From Terripilifer ovatus (GTDB lineage: Bacteria; Pseudomonadota; Alphaproteobacteria; Rhizobiales; Beijerinckiaceae), in the NCBI GenBank assembly GCA_029222685.1, contig JARHVB010000006.1, forward strand, positions 80,445 to 144,444: a DNA stretch of 64,000 bases, in the 5' to 3' direction. This document shows positions 48,724-57,971 of the stretch, piece by piece (within the stretch, counting starts at the first letter, position 1; each line of letters opens with the position of its first letter). The position numbers and the translations under genes are program-made. Under the pieces are notes generated by a model. It was given only the letters and a program-made list of their open reading frames with translations. It was not told where the DNA came from and did no database searches.

Positions 48724-48850
48724 CCAGGGACGGATCTTTCTCCCGAAATTCCCAACATGAAATATGTTGCATAAAGAGCACAGACTTATGTCTTAGCTCT
48801 CTGGCGCTTTCCACCCCTTGCTTTTTTGGCGAGAAAGTCCATATGTGAAC

Positions 48851-48941
48851 GTGCAGCGCTTGTCGCTGCAATGCCCTCCTTGGGCGTTTCCTCCCTAGAC
48901 TTGGGGCCGCCATGGTGACATGTGCGGCCTCCTTTCTTTTT
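48851..48941 (+). ncRNA. abcR: AbcR-like (alpha-r15) small RNA, copy 2
   Basis: The 3' 68 nt (48872-48939) match copy 1 (48656-48723) at all but one position, a shift of 216 bp. The mismatch turns the GCGA terminator loop into GUGA, both GNRA tetraloops. The 5' hairpin has a different sequence (GCAGCG-CTTGT-CGCTGC) but the same shape. It has its own likely promoter, TTGCTT at 48818-48823 and ATATGT at 48841-48846, 17 bp apart. Separate promoters and terminators imply separate transcription and possibly separate regulation, as in known AbcR pairs. Confidence 0.65.
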
Positions 48942-48985
48942 GGCGGTGTTCTTCTCTGAGGTTGTGCAGCCTTTTTGAGCGCTGC

Positions 48986-49960
48986 CTATTCGGCAGCCGC
49001 AGCTCCACCGGCGCCAAGATCATTGGCCACATAGGCGGCGAGACGTTCCATCACGGTGGCGATGTCGCGCGACAGGGCGTCAAAATTGTCGTTCCTCGCG
49101 ATCTCGATTTCGTTCATGTACAGGGAGCGGTTGAACTCGACCTGCACCGCATGCCGCCCCATGGATGGCGCGCCGTAATGCTCGGTGATGTAGCCGCCGG
49201 CATAAGGCTTGTTGCGCAGGACGCGGTAGCCGAGCGCGCGCAATTCGGAATCAATGCAGTCGACAAAACCGGCGTCACAACTCGTGCCGTAACGGTCGCC
49301 GATCACGACATCGGCGCGCGGACGCTCGTCGCTGCGCAGGCCCGCCTCGGCAAGCAGATTGGCCGACGGCATCGAATGGCAATCGACAAGCACGGCAAGG
49401 CCGAAGCGCCGCCACGAGCGTTCCATCAGTTTGTGAAGTGCCTGGTGATAGGGCCTATGCAGGCCTTCTATCCTGCGGATCGCTTCCGCGACAGGGAGCC
49501 TGCCGGCATAGATTTCCTGGGATTCGCTGACGATGCGGGCGATCGTGCCAAGGCCGCCGGCCACCCGGATAGACCGCGTGTTCGCATGCGAGGGCAACCT
49601 TCCTTCGAACATGCGCGGATCGAGCTCGAAGGGTTCGCGGTTGACGTCGAGATAGGCGCGCGGAAAATGCGCGCGCAGCATCGGCGCACCGACAGCAAGC
49701 GACGGCAGGAAGAGCTGGTCGACGAAAGCATCCTCGGAGCGCCGCAGGGTCAGGGCGTCGAGCCGCGCCGCCTTGATGAAATGGTCCGGATAGACGCAGC
49801 CGGAATGAGGAGAAGAGAAGACCAGGGGGCTTGTCAGGAAGTCCGGCTCGACGATGTCAAACGGCGGGTCGAGCTCGGGCGCAATGGCGCAGACGCCAGC
49901 ACCGGCGGTCAAACCACCGTTCTGTTGCCCCGCGCCGCCGTTCGAATCCCGCTCGTCCAT
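48986..49960 (-). CDS. N-formylglutamate amidohydrolase family protein
   Basis: 324 residues from ATG 49960; the frame extends to 50080 but the added part is not family-like. Motifs include VFSSPHSGCVYP, LRAHFPRAYLDVNREPFELDP, YHQALHKLMER and VDCHSMPSA, the metal- and substrate-binding regions of the FGase family. These release formate or an acyl group from N-formyl or N-acyl amino acids at the end of His breakdown. No other hut genes are nearby. The gene lies between the sRNA pair and divergent cpdR. Confidence 0.88.
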   Translation of the reverse strand: MDERDSNGGAGQQNGGLTAGAGVCAIAPELDPPFDIVEPDFLTSPLVFSSPHSGCVYPDHFIKAARLDALTLRRSEDAFVDQLFLPSLAVGAPMLRAHFPRAYLDVNREPFELDPRMFEGRLPSHANTRSIRVAGGLGTIARIVSESQEIYAGRLPVAEAIRRIEGLHRPYHQALHKLMERSWRRFGLAVLVDCHSMPSANLLAEAGLRSDERPRADVVIGDRYGTSCDAGFVDCIDSELRALGYRVLRNKPYAGGYITEHYGAPSMGRHAVQVEFNRSLYMNEIEIARNDNFDALSRDIATVMERLAAYVANDLGAGGAAAAE

Positions 49961-50161
49961 CGATATTCCATGCTGGGCTTGGAACGCAGGTCCCGAACCC
50001 TTTACGCCGAGTGCAATGTGCCAAGCCGCGCCATCGCTGTCCATCGCCGTCTGAGGAATTATTGCCGATAAGTTTCGCAATTCGGCCGTAATCTAGGAAC
50101 TCTTCACGCTCAATTAACCCCGTGTGCGTTTTATGGACGACGATTCCCCAACGAGGCTGTG

Positions 50162-50542
50162 ATGAACGAAATCCCTGTTGCCGCAACGAGAATCCTTCTC
50201 GCGGAAGATGACAACGATATGCGCCGGTTTCTGGTCAAGGCGCTCCAGAACGCCGGTTATACGGTTTCTTCGTTCGACAACGGCCTGTCGGCCTACAATC
50301 GCCTGCGCGAAGAGCCCTTCGAACTGCTCCTGACCGATATTGTGATGCCGGAAATGGACGGCATCGAACTGGCGCGGCGCGCCACCGAACTCGATCCCGA
50401 CATCAAGGTCATGTTCATCACCGGTTTCGCCGCGGTGGCGCTGAACCCCGACAACAATGCCCCCAAGGACGCCAAAGTCCTGTCGAAACCGTTCCATCTC
50501 AAAGACCTCGTGAACGAGGTGCAGCGCTTGCTGGCGGCCTGA
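50162..50542 (+). CDS. cpdR: CpdR, single-domain response regulator of ClpXP proteolysis
   Basis: 126 residues, a receiver domain only. RILLAEDDNDMRRFL holds the acidic pocket, LLTDIVMPEMDG the phospho-acceptor Asp (about residue 59), and FITGFAA and LSKPFHL the Thr and Lys of the switch. This sequence matches CpdR of Caulobacter and rhizobia, in which the unphosphorylated form recruits ClpXP to destroy CtrA-pathway factors. ATG 50162 gives the family-like start. Confidence 0.93.
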   Translation: MNEIPVAATRILLAEDDNDMRRFLVKALQNAGYTVSSFDNGLSAYNRLREEPFELLLTDIVMPEMDGIELARRATELDPDIKVMFITGFAAVALNPDNNAPKDAKVLSKPFHLKDLVNEVQRLLAA

Positions 50543-50590
50543 TCCGGCTGCCCGCTGGACAAGCCGCCCGGCGGCCCTACAGCTAAGAGC

Positions 50591-52180
50591 GTGAGCCAGA
50601 ACCAGACATTCTCCTTTGCCGCCGTCGCCGCGCCGCGCGACCTTGCCTGCCGGGCCGGGCAGGCGATCCTTATCGAGGGCGGCAACGCTATCGAGGCGGC
50701 GATCGCCATGGCCGCGGTCATGGCCGTGGTGGCTCCCCATCTCAATTCGCTCGGCGGCGACGGCTTCTGGCTGATCCGCGAACCCAGGGGAAGAGTGCGC
50801 GCTGTCGAGGCTGCGGGGGCCTCCGGCGCCCTGGCGACGATCAGGCGCTGGCGCGACAGCGGCCACGACGTGATCCCCAGCCGCGGCGTCTGGTCGGCGA
50901 TGACTGTCCCCGGCATGGTCGGCGGCTGGATCGAGGCGATGGAGCTTGCTCATGCGCTGGGCGGCAAGCTGCCGCTCGATATGCTGCTGGCGCCGGCCAT
51001 CGCCCACGCGCGGGACGGTTATCCGGTTGCTGCCGGCGAAGGGCGTATGCAACCGTTCGATCTTGCGGCGCTGAAGGATGCGCCGGGTTTCGCAGATGCC
51101 TTTCTTGCCGACGGGAAGCTGCCGCCGGCCGGAACAATGCGCACGGCGCCGGCGCTCGCCTCCACCCTGCAACAGCTCGCGCATGCGGGGCTGAAGGATT
51201 TCTATCGCGGCGATGTGGCGCGCGAGATGGCAGGCGACATGGAGCGCATGGGCATGCCGGTCACACGCGGCGATCTGAAAGACTTCGCCGCCAAATGGCG
51301 CACGCCTCTGGCTTTGAAAATGCGGGATGCGACCGTGTATGCGCCGCCGCCGCCGTCTCCGGGTATTGCAGCGCTGGTGACGCTGGGCGTGGCCGAGCGG
51401 CTGGGGATCGCGCAGCCGGATAGCTTTGCGTTTTTCCACGGCCTGCTGGAAGCGGGCAAACGCGGTTTCGCGGCGCGCGCCGGCGCCATGATGGATTTCG
51501 ACGGGCTTGACGTCGACCACGATGCGTTTCTTGCGTCCGATTTTCTCGCGCGTGAAGCCGAGGCGATTTCATCCAGGCGCGCCGCGGAAATCCGTCTCGA
51601 CGAATGCGACGAGCGCCCGGCCTGGATCGGCGCCATGGATGCGGATGGTCTTGCCGTTTCCTGTCTGCAATCGGCTGGATGGCATTACGGCTCGGGCTGT
51701 GTGCTGCCGGGCACGGGTATCCTGCTGCAGAACCGCGGGTCGGCCTTTTCGCTCGATCAGAATTCGCCGCGCATGCTGGCGCCCGGCCGCAGGCCGGTCC
51801 ATGGGCTTGCGCCGTCGCTCGCCGTGTTCCGCGATGCAGCTTTGATGAGCTTTGGCGCCAGCGGCGGCGAGGCGCAGCCGCAGATCCTGGCGCAGGTGTT
51901 CGTGCGCATTGCTATGGGCATGACGCCGGAGGAGGCGGTCGCGGCGCCGCGCTGTGCCCTGCGGCGGATGCCGGGCGACGTTTCAACCATGCTCGATATC
52001 GAAGCCGAATTCGATCCGTCGATTGCACGGCAATTGCGGCAATCCGGCCATGAGATCAGGGACACGGCGGACATCTCCGATCATTCGCTTGGCGAGGCCG
52101 GCGTAATGATCCGGCGCAGCAAAGGCGCGATTGACGCTGGAACCGATCCGCGCGGCGATAGCGCTGTTTCAGGGCTTTAG
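50591..52180 (+). CDS. Gamma-glutamyltransferase family protein lacking the usual nucleophile
   Basis: 529 residues from GTG 50591. The overall layout is that of Ntn-hydrolase GGT proteins: GGNAIEAAIAMAAVMAVVAPHLNSLGGDGFWLI early, VPGMVGGW, and a C-terminal half with LDQNSPRMLAPGRRPVHGLAPSL and SFGASGGEAQPQ. At the self-cleavage site, where active enzymes have Thr-Thr-His, this protein reads P343-A344-W345 (51617-51625). Without a Thr or Ser there, self-processing and the glutamyl-enzyme step are not expected. There is no signal peptide. It may be an inactive or re-purposed member. Confidence 0.82.
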   Translation: MSQNQTFSFAAVAAPRDLACRAGQAILIEGGNAIEAAIAMAAVMAVVAPHLNSLGGDGFWLIREPRGRVRAVEAAGASGALATIRRWRDSGHDVIPSRGVWSAMTVPGMVGGWIEAMELAHALGGKLPLDMLLAPAIAHARDGYPVAAGEGRMQPFDLAALKDAPGFADAFLADGKLPPAGTMRTAPALASTLQQLAHAGLKDFYRGDVAREMAGDMERMGMPVTRGDLKDFAAKWRTPLALKMRDATVYAPPPPSPGIAALVTLGVAERLGIAQPDSFAFFHGLLEAGKRGFAARAGAMMDFDGLDVDHDAFLASDFLAREAEAISSRRAAEIRLDECDERPAWIGAMDADGLAVSCLQSAGWHYGSGCVLPGTGILLQNRGSAFSLDQNSPRMLAPGRRPVHGLAPSLAVFRDAALMSFGASGGEAQPQILAQVFVRIAMGMTPEEAVAAPRCALRRMPGDVSTMLDIEAEFDPSIARQLRQSGHEIRDTADISDHSLGEAGVMIRRSKGAIDAGTDPRGDSAVSGL

Positions 52181-53391
52181 GCCCCGCCGGCGCTGGCGCC
52201 GAGAAACAGCGACGCGCCGATCAGCAGCACGAGGCAGGCGGCGCCGAACTCGAGCATGCGCACCAGCAGGACGCTGCGCACCGAATCTCCGCCCGCCATT
52301 TTCAGCGCAATGTCCTTGGCGAAAACGGCCGTTGCGGCAAGCGCGCCGGTCGTCAGCGCCGTGCCGATGGACATGGCGAACGTTGCGGCGATGCCGGCCA
52401 GAAACAGGCCTTGCGCCAGAGCGAACACGAGAACGAGGATGGCGCCCGAACAGGGCCTGGAGCCGGCGGCAAGCACGGTCGCCAGCGCCGAACCCCAGGA
52501 GAAATTATCGCCCAGGGTCGAGGGATCGGGCGCATGAAAATGGCCGCAGTGCTCGTCGTGCACATGATGCGGGTCCACGGTCGCAACCGGCACGCCATGC
52601 GCATGATGATCGTGGTTCTGGTGATCGTGAGTGCGATGATCATGGCCGTGATGATCGTGATGGCTGCGCGCCAAAGCATGGTCGTGTTGGGCATGATCAT
52701 GATCGTGGTGGCCATGGACATGCACGTCGACACCATGGGCCGCGCCTGCAAGAGTCGGGGCGGGGCCGACGTCCGGCGGATGCTGGCGCAGCATCGCCAT
52801 CAGCGCAGCACCTTTGCGCCAGACGAGCCATGCCCCAAGCACCGCGATGCCCGCATAGCTGGCGACCTCGACCAGGTTGGCGACATCACGCATTCGCTGC
52901 GAGGTGACGTTGAGCAGCAGCGCCAGAACGGACACGAGCGCCACGGCCACAAGGCCTTGCAGGATAGCCGCAACAAAGGCGATGGCGATGCCGCGCTGCA
53001 ACGCCCGTTCATTGGCCAGCATGTAGGAGGCGACGACGGCCTTGCCGTGGCCGGGGCCGGCAGCGTGAAAGACGCCATAGGTGAAACTGAGGCCGACCAG
53101 CGTCCACAAGGCTGACCGATCGGTTTTGATGGCGCGGACAGCGCCCGACAGCATGCGTTCGAAGTAAATCTGCTTGGCGAGAATCCAGCCGGTGATGCCG
53201 GTCGCCTGTCCGCCGCCTTCCGATATGCCGACATTGAAGGGATTGCGCGGCGCCTGGGCAAAGACATCGTGCGCGCTGGCGACCGAGACGACCGCCACGC
53301 AGAGGATCGCGGCCAGCGCGATGAAAACGGCGTTGCGCAGCAGATGCGCTGAGGCTGAGGTCTTGCTCGCAGAGGTTGTCGAATGCTTCAT
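52177..53391 (-). CDS. NicO/RcnA-type nickel-cobalt exporter with a His-rich loop
   Basis: 404 residues. Hydrophobic helices include FVAAILQGLVAVALVSVLALLL, and FTYGVFHAAGPGHGKAVVASYML carries the HxxGxxHGK-like NicO motif. A long cytosolic or periplasmic loop (about residues 215-285) is packed with His-Asp pairs, a metal-binding buffer. It exports Ni(II)/Co(II) or imports them for enzymes. The DUF1007 protein gene ends two bases upstream, a known pairing for this transporter type. The stop overlaps the convergent GGT gene by four bases. Confidence 0.9.
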   Translation of the reverse strand: MKHSTTSASKTSASAHLLRNAVFIALAAILCVAVVSVASAHDVFAQAPRNPFNVGISEGGGQATGITGWILAKQIYFERMLSGAVRAIKTDRSALWTLVGLSFTYGVFHAAGPGHGKAVVASYMLANERALQRGIAIAFVAAILQGLVAVALVSVLALLLNVTSQRMRDVANLVEVASYAGIAVLGAWLVWRKGAALMAMLRQHPPDVGPAPTLAGAAHGVDVHVHGHHDHDHAQHDHALARSHHDHHGHDHRTHDHQNHDHHAHGVPVATVDPHHVHDEHCGHFHAPDPSTLGDNFSWGSALATVLAAGSRPCSGAILVLVFALAQGLFLAGIAATFAMSIGTALTTGALAATAVFAKDIALKMAGGDSVRSVLLVRMLEFGAACLVLLIGASLFLGASAGGA

Positions 53392-53392
53392 G

Positions 53393-54055
53393 TCAGGGAC
53401 ACGCTATGATGGCTCGGCTCGCGAGTTTGAAGCCGAAGTCCTGGCCGGGGGAATCGTTGGTGCCCATCACGTCGTTGAGCCGTTTCTGGTCGGCGGCGCT
53501 GAGCCCTTGCGGTTGGATGAGATTGAGCGAACAGCCGCTCGGCGCATTTTCCAATGTCACCGGCTTTTCCTTCTCGAAATCGAAGGCGACGAAATAGGAG
53601 GGGTCGGTGACCTGCAGCACCATGGCTTTGCCAGGCGCGGTGGGGCGCTTCAGCGGAACGGTGAAACTCAGCGTCACGATTTTTTCCTTGTCGAGGGTGA
53701 CGTTGTAATCGACGGCGGGGCTGAATTCCGCCTGCTGTTTGCCGTTGATGCGCAGGAAGGTGAAGAACGAGGCTTCCTCGAGCTGTTCGACGTTCACCTT
53801 GGCGAGCGCCTTCAACTCATCCGGGAGTTTGGCGGGATCGGCGCCGAGGCCCTGGGTGGCGAAGGCGGAATACATGTCGTCGAACGTCCAGCTCTGGCGA
53901 ACGCCGGTCACTTTGCCGTCGGGGCCGAAAACAACGTTGGTTTTGACGCTCACAAAGACGTGCGGATGGGCCAAAGCAGAGGCGGTAAACCCGGTTGTGA
54001 GCAAAGCGGACAGGGCGGCAACCCGACATAGCGTCCCAAGACAACCGAATCTCAC
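53393..54055 (-). CDS. DUF1007 periplasmic protein, partner of the NicO transporter
   Basis: 220 residues. The signal peptide (AALSALLTTGFTASALA) is followed by HPHVFVSVKTNVVFGPDGKV, the hallmark start of DUF1007 with a metal-binding-like HPH. FSPAVDYNVTLDKEKIVTLSF and the two C-terminal Cys follow. DUF1007 proteins accompany NicO and ZnuABC-type transporters and are thought to bind metal in the periplasm. It is read first, followed at once by the transporter gene. I looked for a cobalamin riboswitch or nickel operator upstream and saw none that convinced me. Confidence 0.87.
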   Translation of the reverse strand: MRFGCLGTLCRVAALSALLTTGFTASALAHPHVFVSVKTNVVFGPDGKVTGVRQSWTFDDMYSAFATQGLGADPAKLPDELKALAKVNVEQLEEASFFTFLRINGKQQAEFSPAVDYNVTLDKEKIVTLSFTVPLKRPTAPGKAMVLQVTDPSYFVAFDFEKEKPVTLENAPSGCSLNLIQPQGLSAADQKRLNDVMGTNDSPGQDFGFKLASRAIIACP

Positions 54056-54268
54056 CTGTTTTTGTCTCCGAATGGTCGAACCGCGTAAATCCTATCAGCC
54101 TGGCGGGCCCGGTGCGACTCGCATGATATTGTGGCGACTTGACGATTGGGGACACGAAGGCGGGACGGGCTTGAAAAAGCTGCAGGTCCAGCCATACATC
54201 ACAATCAGACTATTTCTGCCGGAAGAAGCCCCGGAGGGCAGGTTTCGGCGTAAGTCGGGAGGCGGCAA

Positions 54269-57200
54269 ATGGCCGGGTATCCACCGGATCGCAACGACGG
54301 TCTGGCCGCAGGTGGGGCGATGGGCTCCGCCGTGTCGCTCGACGACAAGTACGATCTGGGCAAATCCCGCATTTTTGTTTCCGGCACGCAGGCGATCGTG
54401 CGTCTGCTGCTGCTGCAGAAAAAGCGGGATCGCGACGCCGGGCTGAACACCGCCGGCTATGTCACCGGCTATCGCGGCTCGCCGCTCGGCGGCATCGACC
54501 AGCAGATGCACCGGGCAGGCAAGCTGCTGAAGGCCGAAAACATCATCTTCCAGCCGGGCCTCAACGAGGACCTGGCGGCGACCGCCGTGTGGGGCTCGCA
54601 ACAGGCTGAAATGCGCGGTGAAGGCAAGTACGACGGCGTCTTCGCGCTCTGGTATGCGAAAGGCCCCGGCGTCGACCGCTCGGGCGACGTGTTCCGTCAT
54701 GCCAATCTGGCGGGGACGTCAAAGTTCGGCGGCGTTGTTGCTCTGATGGGCGACGATCATACGGCGGAATCCTCGACGACGGCGCATCAGTCCGAGTTTC
54801 ATTTCCTCGACGTGATGATGCCGGTGCTCAATCCGGCCGGCGTGCAGGAAATTCTCGACTATGGATTGTACGGCTGGGCGCTGAGCCGTTACGCCGGCGT
54901 CTGGGTCGGCCTGAAATGCGTCAAGGATACGATAGAGTCGACGGCTTCCATCGATGTCGCCGCCGATCGGGTAAAGCCGGTGACGCCGACGGATTATGCC
55001 TTGCCCGAGGGCGGGCTCAACATTCGCGCCCGCGATCCGGTGCTGACGCAGGAAGCCCGTCTGCAGGACCACAAGCGCGAGGCGATCGTCGCCTGGCTGC
55101 GCGCCAACAAGCTCAACAAGCTCATCACATCGGGCGGACCCGACGCCAAGATCGGCGTCATCACCACCGGCAAATCCTATCTCGACGTACGCCAGGCGAT
55201 GGACGATCTCGGCATCGACGAGGTGCGCGCCAATGCGCTCGGCCTGCGTGTCTACAAGATCGCCTGTCCGTGGCCGATCGAGCCGGAAGGCCTGAGGGAC
55301 TTTGCTCGCGGTCTCGATCTCATCATCGTTGTCGAGGAAAAGCGCTCGCTGCTCGAAGTGCAGGTGCGGGAGGAACTCTACGGCACCGCCAACCAGCCGA
55401 TATGCATCGGCAAGCGCGACGAGAAGGGCGACTGGCTGTTTCCGGTCAAGGGCGCGCTCGATCCCAACGACGTCGCCATCGCCATCGGCGAGCGGCTGCT
55501 GAACTATCGCGACGATGCCGATCTGTCGCAGCGTGTCGCCGGCTTGAAGCAGTCGCAGAAAACACTGGCCGACACGATCGAGGTGGCGCAGCGCATTCCC
55601 TATTTCTGTTCGGGCTGCCCGCACAATTCATCGACGGTCGTGCCCGAAGGCATGCGCGCCTATGCCGGCATCGGCTGTCACTACATGGTGCAGTGGATGG
55701 ATCGCGGCACCGAGGGCTTCACCCAGATGGGCGGCGAGGGCGCCAACTGGATCGGTGAGGCACCGTTCTCCAAGCGCGGTCATATCTTCCAGAACCTTGG
55801 CGACGGCACCTACAATCATTCCGGCGTCATGGCCTTGCGCTGGGCCGTCGATACGGGAACCAACATCACCTATAAAATCCTGTTCAACGATGCGGTGGCG
55901 ATGACCGGCGGCCAGGCCCATGAAGGCAACCTGTCCGTGCCGATGATCGCGCGGCAGGTGGCGGCCGAAAACGTCAAGCGCATCGCCATCGTCACCGATG
56001 AGCCCGACAAATATGCGCCGGGCGAGACATGGCCAGCGGGCGTCACCATCCATCATCGGCTCGATCTCGATACGGTGCAGCGCGAGCTTGCCGGAATACC
56101 GGGCTGCACGGTGCTGATCTTCGATCAGACTTGCGCAGCCGAAAAGCGCCGGCGCCGCAAGCGCGGCACGTTTCCCGATCCCGACAAGCGCGTGCTGATC
56201 AATACGCTGGTGTGCGAAGGCTGCGGCGATTGCGGCGTCAAGTCGAACTGCGTCTCGGTGCAGCCGCTGGAGACCGAATTCGGCCGCAAGCGGACCATCG
56301 ATCAATCAAGCTGCAACAAGGATTTTTCCTGCGTCAACGGTTTCTGTCCGTCGTTCGTGACGGTGCATGGCGCGCGCATCAGGAAACTGGCACAGCCTGC
56401 TGCGGGCACTCCGGGACCTGCCTTGGACATGCCGCCGGAACCGGTGCGGCCGCAGCTCACCCATTCGCCCTATGGCGTGCTGATCACCGGCGTCGGCGGC
56501 ACCGGCGTCGTCACCATCGGCGCCATTCTCGGCATGGCAGCCCATATCGAAGGCAAGGGCTGCGGGCTCATCGATATGGCGGGCCTGGCGCAGAAGGGCG
56601 GCGCCGTCTACAGCCACGTCAAACTGGCGGCTTCGCCCGATGACATCCATGCCATCCGCGTCGCGGCCGGCCATGCCGATCTCGTGCTCGGCTGCGACCT
56701 CGTCGTCTCCGGCACCAAGAAAGTGCTGGCGGCGGTCAAGCGCGACCGCACCGGCGTCGTCGTCAACACCGGGGAAGTCTATCCCGGCGACTTCACCCAT
56801 AACGCCGATTATTCGCTGCCGGCGGAGCGCATCAAGCGCTCCATCCGCGACCATGCGGGTCCTAATCTGTCGTTGATCGATGCATCTGGAATCGCCACGG
56901 CGCTGCTCGGCAATTCCATCGCCGCCAACATGTTCATGCTCGGCTACGCCTATCAGAAGGGCTATGTGCCGCTGGCTTCAGGCTCGATCGAACAGGCCAT
57001 CGCCCTGAATGGCGAGGCCGTGGCGATGAACCTTTCGGCCTTCGCCCAGGGGCGCCGATATGCCCATGCGCCGGCGGCCGTGGAGGCACTGCTGCCGGGC
57101 AGAACAGGCCCAAAAGAGGAAGCGCCGCAGACACTCGATGAACTGGTCGAACGTCGCGCCGCTTTCCTGACGGCCTACCAGAATGGCGCCTATGCGCAAC

Positions 57201-57793
57201 GCTACCGTGACATGGTGCGGCGGATCGAGACGGCGGAGAAGGCCCTCGCTGCGGGCAAGTCCGGCCTCGCCGAGGCGGTGGCGCGCTATCTGTTCAAGCT
57301 GATGGCCGTGAAGGACGAATATGAGGTGGCGCGCCTCTATACGGATGGCTCGTTCGCGCGTCAGCTCGCCGCCACGTTCGAGGGCGATCTGCGGCTCGAA
57401 TTCCATCTCGCGCCGCCGATCCTGGGACGCCGCGATCCGGCGACCGGACAGGCCCGCAAATCGACGTTCGGGCCGTGGATGATGCATGGCTTCAAACTTC
57501 TGGCGGCGCTGAAAGGCCTGCGCGGAAGCATGTTCGACATCTTCGGCTATACGGCCGAGCGGCGGGCGGAGCAGAAACTGATCGTCGACTATGTCGCGCT
57601 GCTCGACGAGATCGCGGCCAAATTGACGCCGGCCAATCATGCCAGCGCCGTGGCGCTGGCGAGCCTGCCGGAAAAGATCCGCGGCTACGGCCACGTCAAG
57701 GAGCGCCATATGAAGGCTGCCCGCCAGGAGGAGATTGCACTCCTGGCCCAATTCCGCGATGGCGGCGCGCCGGTGGCGCTCGCCGCCGAATAG
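54269..57793 (+). CDS. Indolepyruvate ferredoxin oxidoreductase, IorA-IorB fusion
   Basis: 1174 residues. The start at 54269 is supported by GGGAGG (54257-54262) six bases upstream. The N-terminal part has the TPP/transketolase-like halves (GYRGSPLGGIDQQM and later CSGCPHNSSTVVPEG, FTQMGGEGANWIGEAPF). A ferredoxin-like segment CEGCGDCGVKSNC lies in the middle. The C-terminal gamma domain begins near ITGVGGTGVVTIGAILGMAA. These fused enzymes oxidatively decarboxylate aryl pyruvates, passing electrons to ferredoxin in the cytosol. The length matches the alphaproteobacterial fused form. Confidence 0.94.
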   Translation: MAGYPPDRNDGLAAGGAMGSAVSLDDKYDLGKSRIFVSGTQAIVRLLLLQKKRDRDAGLNTAGYVTGYRGSPLGGIDQQMHRAGKLLKAENIIFQPGLNEDLAATAVWGSQQAEMRGEGKYDGVFALWYAKGPGVDRSGDVFRHANLAGTSKFGGVVALMGDDHTAESSTTAHQSEFHFLDVMMPVLNPAGVQEILDYGLYGWALSRYAGVWVGLKCVKDTIESTASIDVAADRVKPVTPTDYALPEGGLNIRARDPVLTQEARLQDHKREAIVAWLRANKLNKLITSGGPDAKIGVITTGKSYLDVRQAMDDLGIDEVRANALGLRVYKIACPWPIEPEGLRDFARGLDLIIVVEEKRSLLEVQVREELYGTANQPICIGKRDEKGDWLFPVKGALDPNDVAIAIGERLLNYRDDADLSQRVAGLKQSQKTLADTIEVAQRIPYFCSGCPHNSSTVVPEGMRAYAGIGCHYMVQWMDRGTEGFTQMGGEGANWIGEAPFSKRGHIFQNLGDGTYNHSGVMALRWAVDTGTNITYKILFNDAVAMTGGQAHEGNLSVPMIARQVAAENVKRIAIVTDEPDKYAPGETWPAGVTIHHRLDLDTVQRELAGIPGCTVLIFDQTCAAEKRRRRKRGTFPDPDKRVLINTLVCEGCGDCGVKSNCVSVQPLETEFGRKRTIDQSSCNKDFSCVNGFCPSFVTVHGARIRKLAQPAAGTPGPALDMPPEPVRPQLTHSPYGVLITGVGGTGVVTIGAILGMAAHIEGKGCGLIDMAGLAQKGGAVYSHVKLAASPDDIHAIRVAAGHADLVLGCDLVVSGTKKVLAAVKRDRTGVVVNTGEVYPGDFTHNADYSLPAERIKRSIRDHAGPNLSLIDASGIATALLGNSIAANMFMLGYAYQKGYVPLASGSIEQAIALNGEAVAMNLSAFAQGRRYAHAPAAVEALLPGRTGPKEEAPQTLDELVERRAAFLTAYQNGAYAQRYRDMVRRIETAEKALAAGKSGLAEAVARYLFKLMAVKDEYEVARLYTDGSFARQLAATFEGDLRLEFHLAPPILGRRDPATGQARKSTFGPWMMHGFKLLAALKGLRGSMFDIFGYTAERRAEQKLIVDYVALLDEIAAKLTPANHASAVALASLPEKIRGYGHVKERHMKAARQEEIALLAQFRDGGAPVALAAE

Positions 57794-57971
57794 AGCGCGA
57801 AATCAACCGATTCATCGGGCGTGATTTTTGCGGTTGACGGGCAACGCTTATGCTGGCACGCAGGCTGCGGATTTCGCTTTATCCGCCGTCGCGTGGCGCT
57901 CGCATGCGGCGCTCTCAATTGGGGGGAGGCAGATGAAGCGAATCCCAGCCTGAAAGTATACAGAATTATGA

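Noticed and set aside
48551..48913. 120-residue minus-strand frame with an internal protein repeat (MAAPSLGRKRPRRA twice)
   Set aside because: The apparent protein repeat is only the reverse complement of the two AbcR-like sRNA copies. Terminators and promoters read on the other strand.
54056..54268. Possible cobalamin riboswitch or NikR operator ahead of the DUF1007-NicO pair
   Set aside because: The B12-box core and the paired nickel half-sites are not found. Only weak direct repeats (GCGACT) are present.
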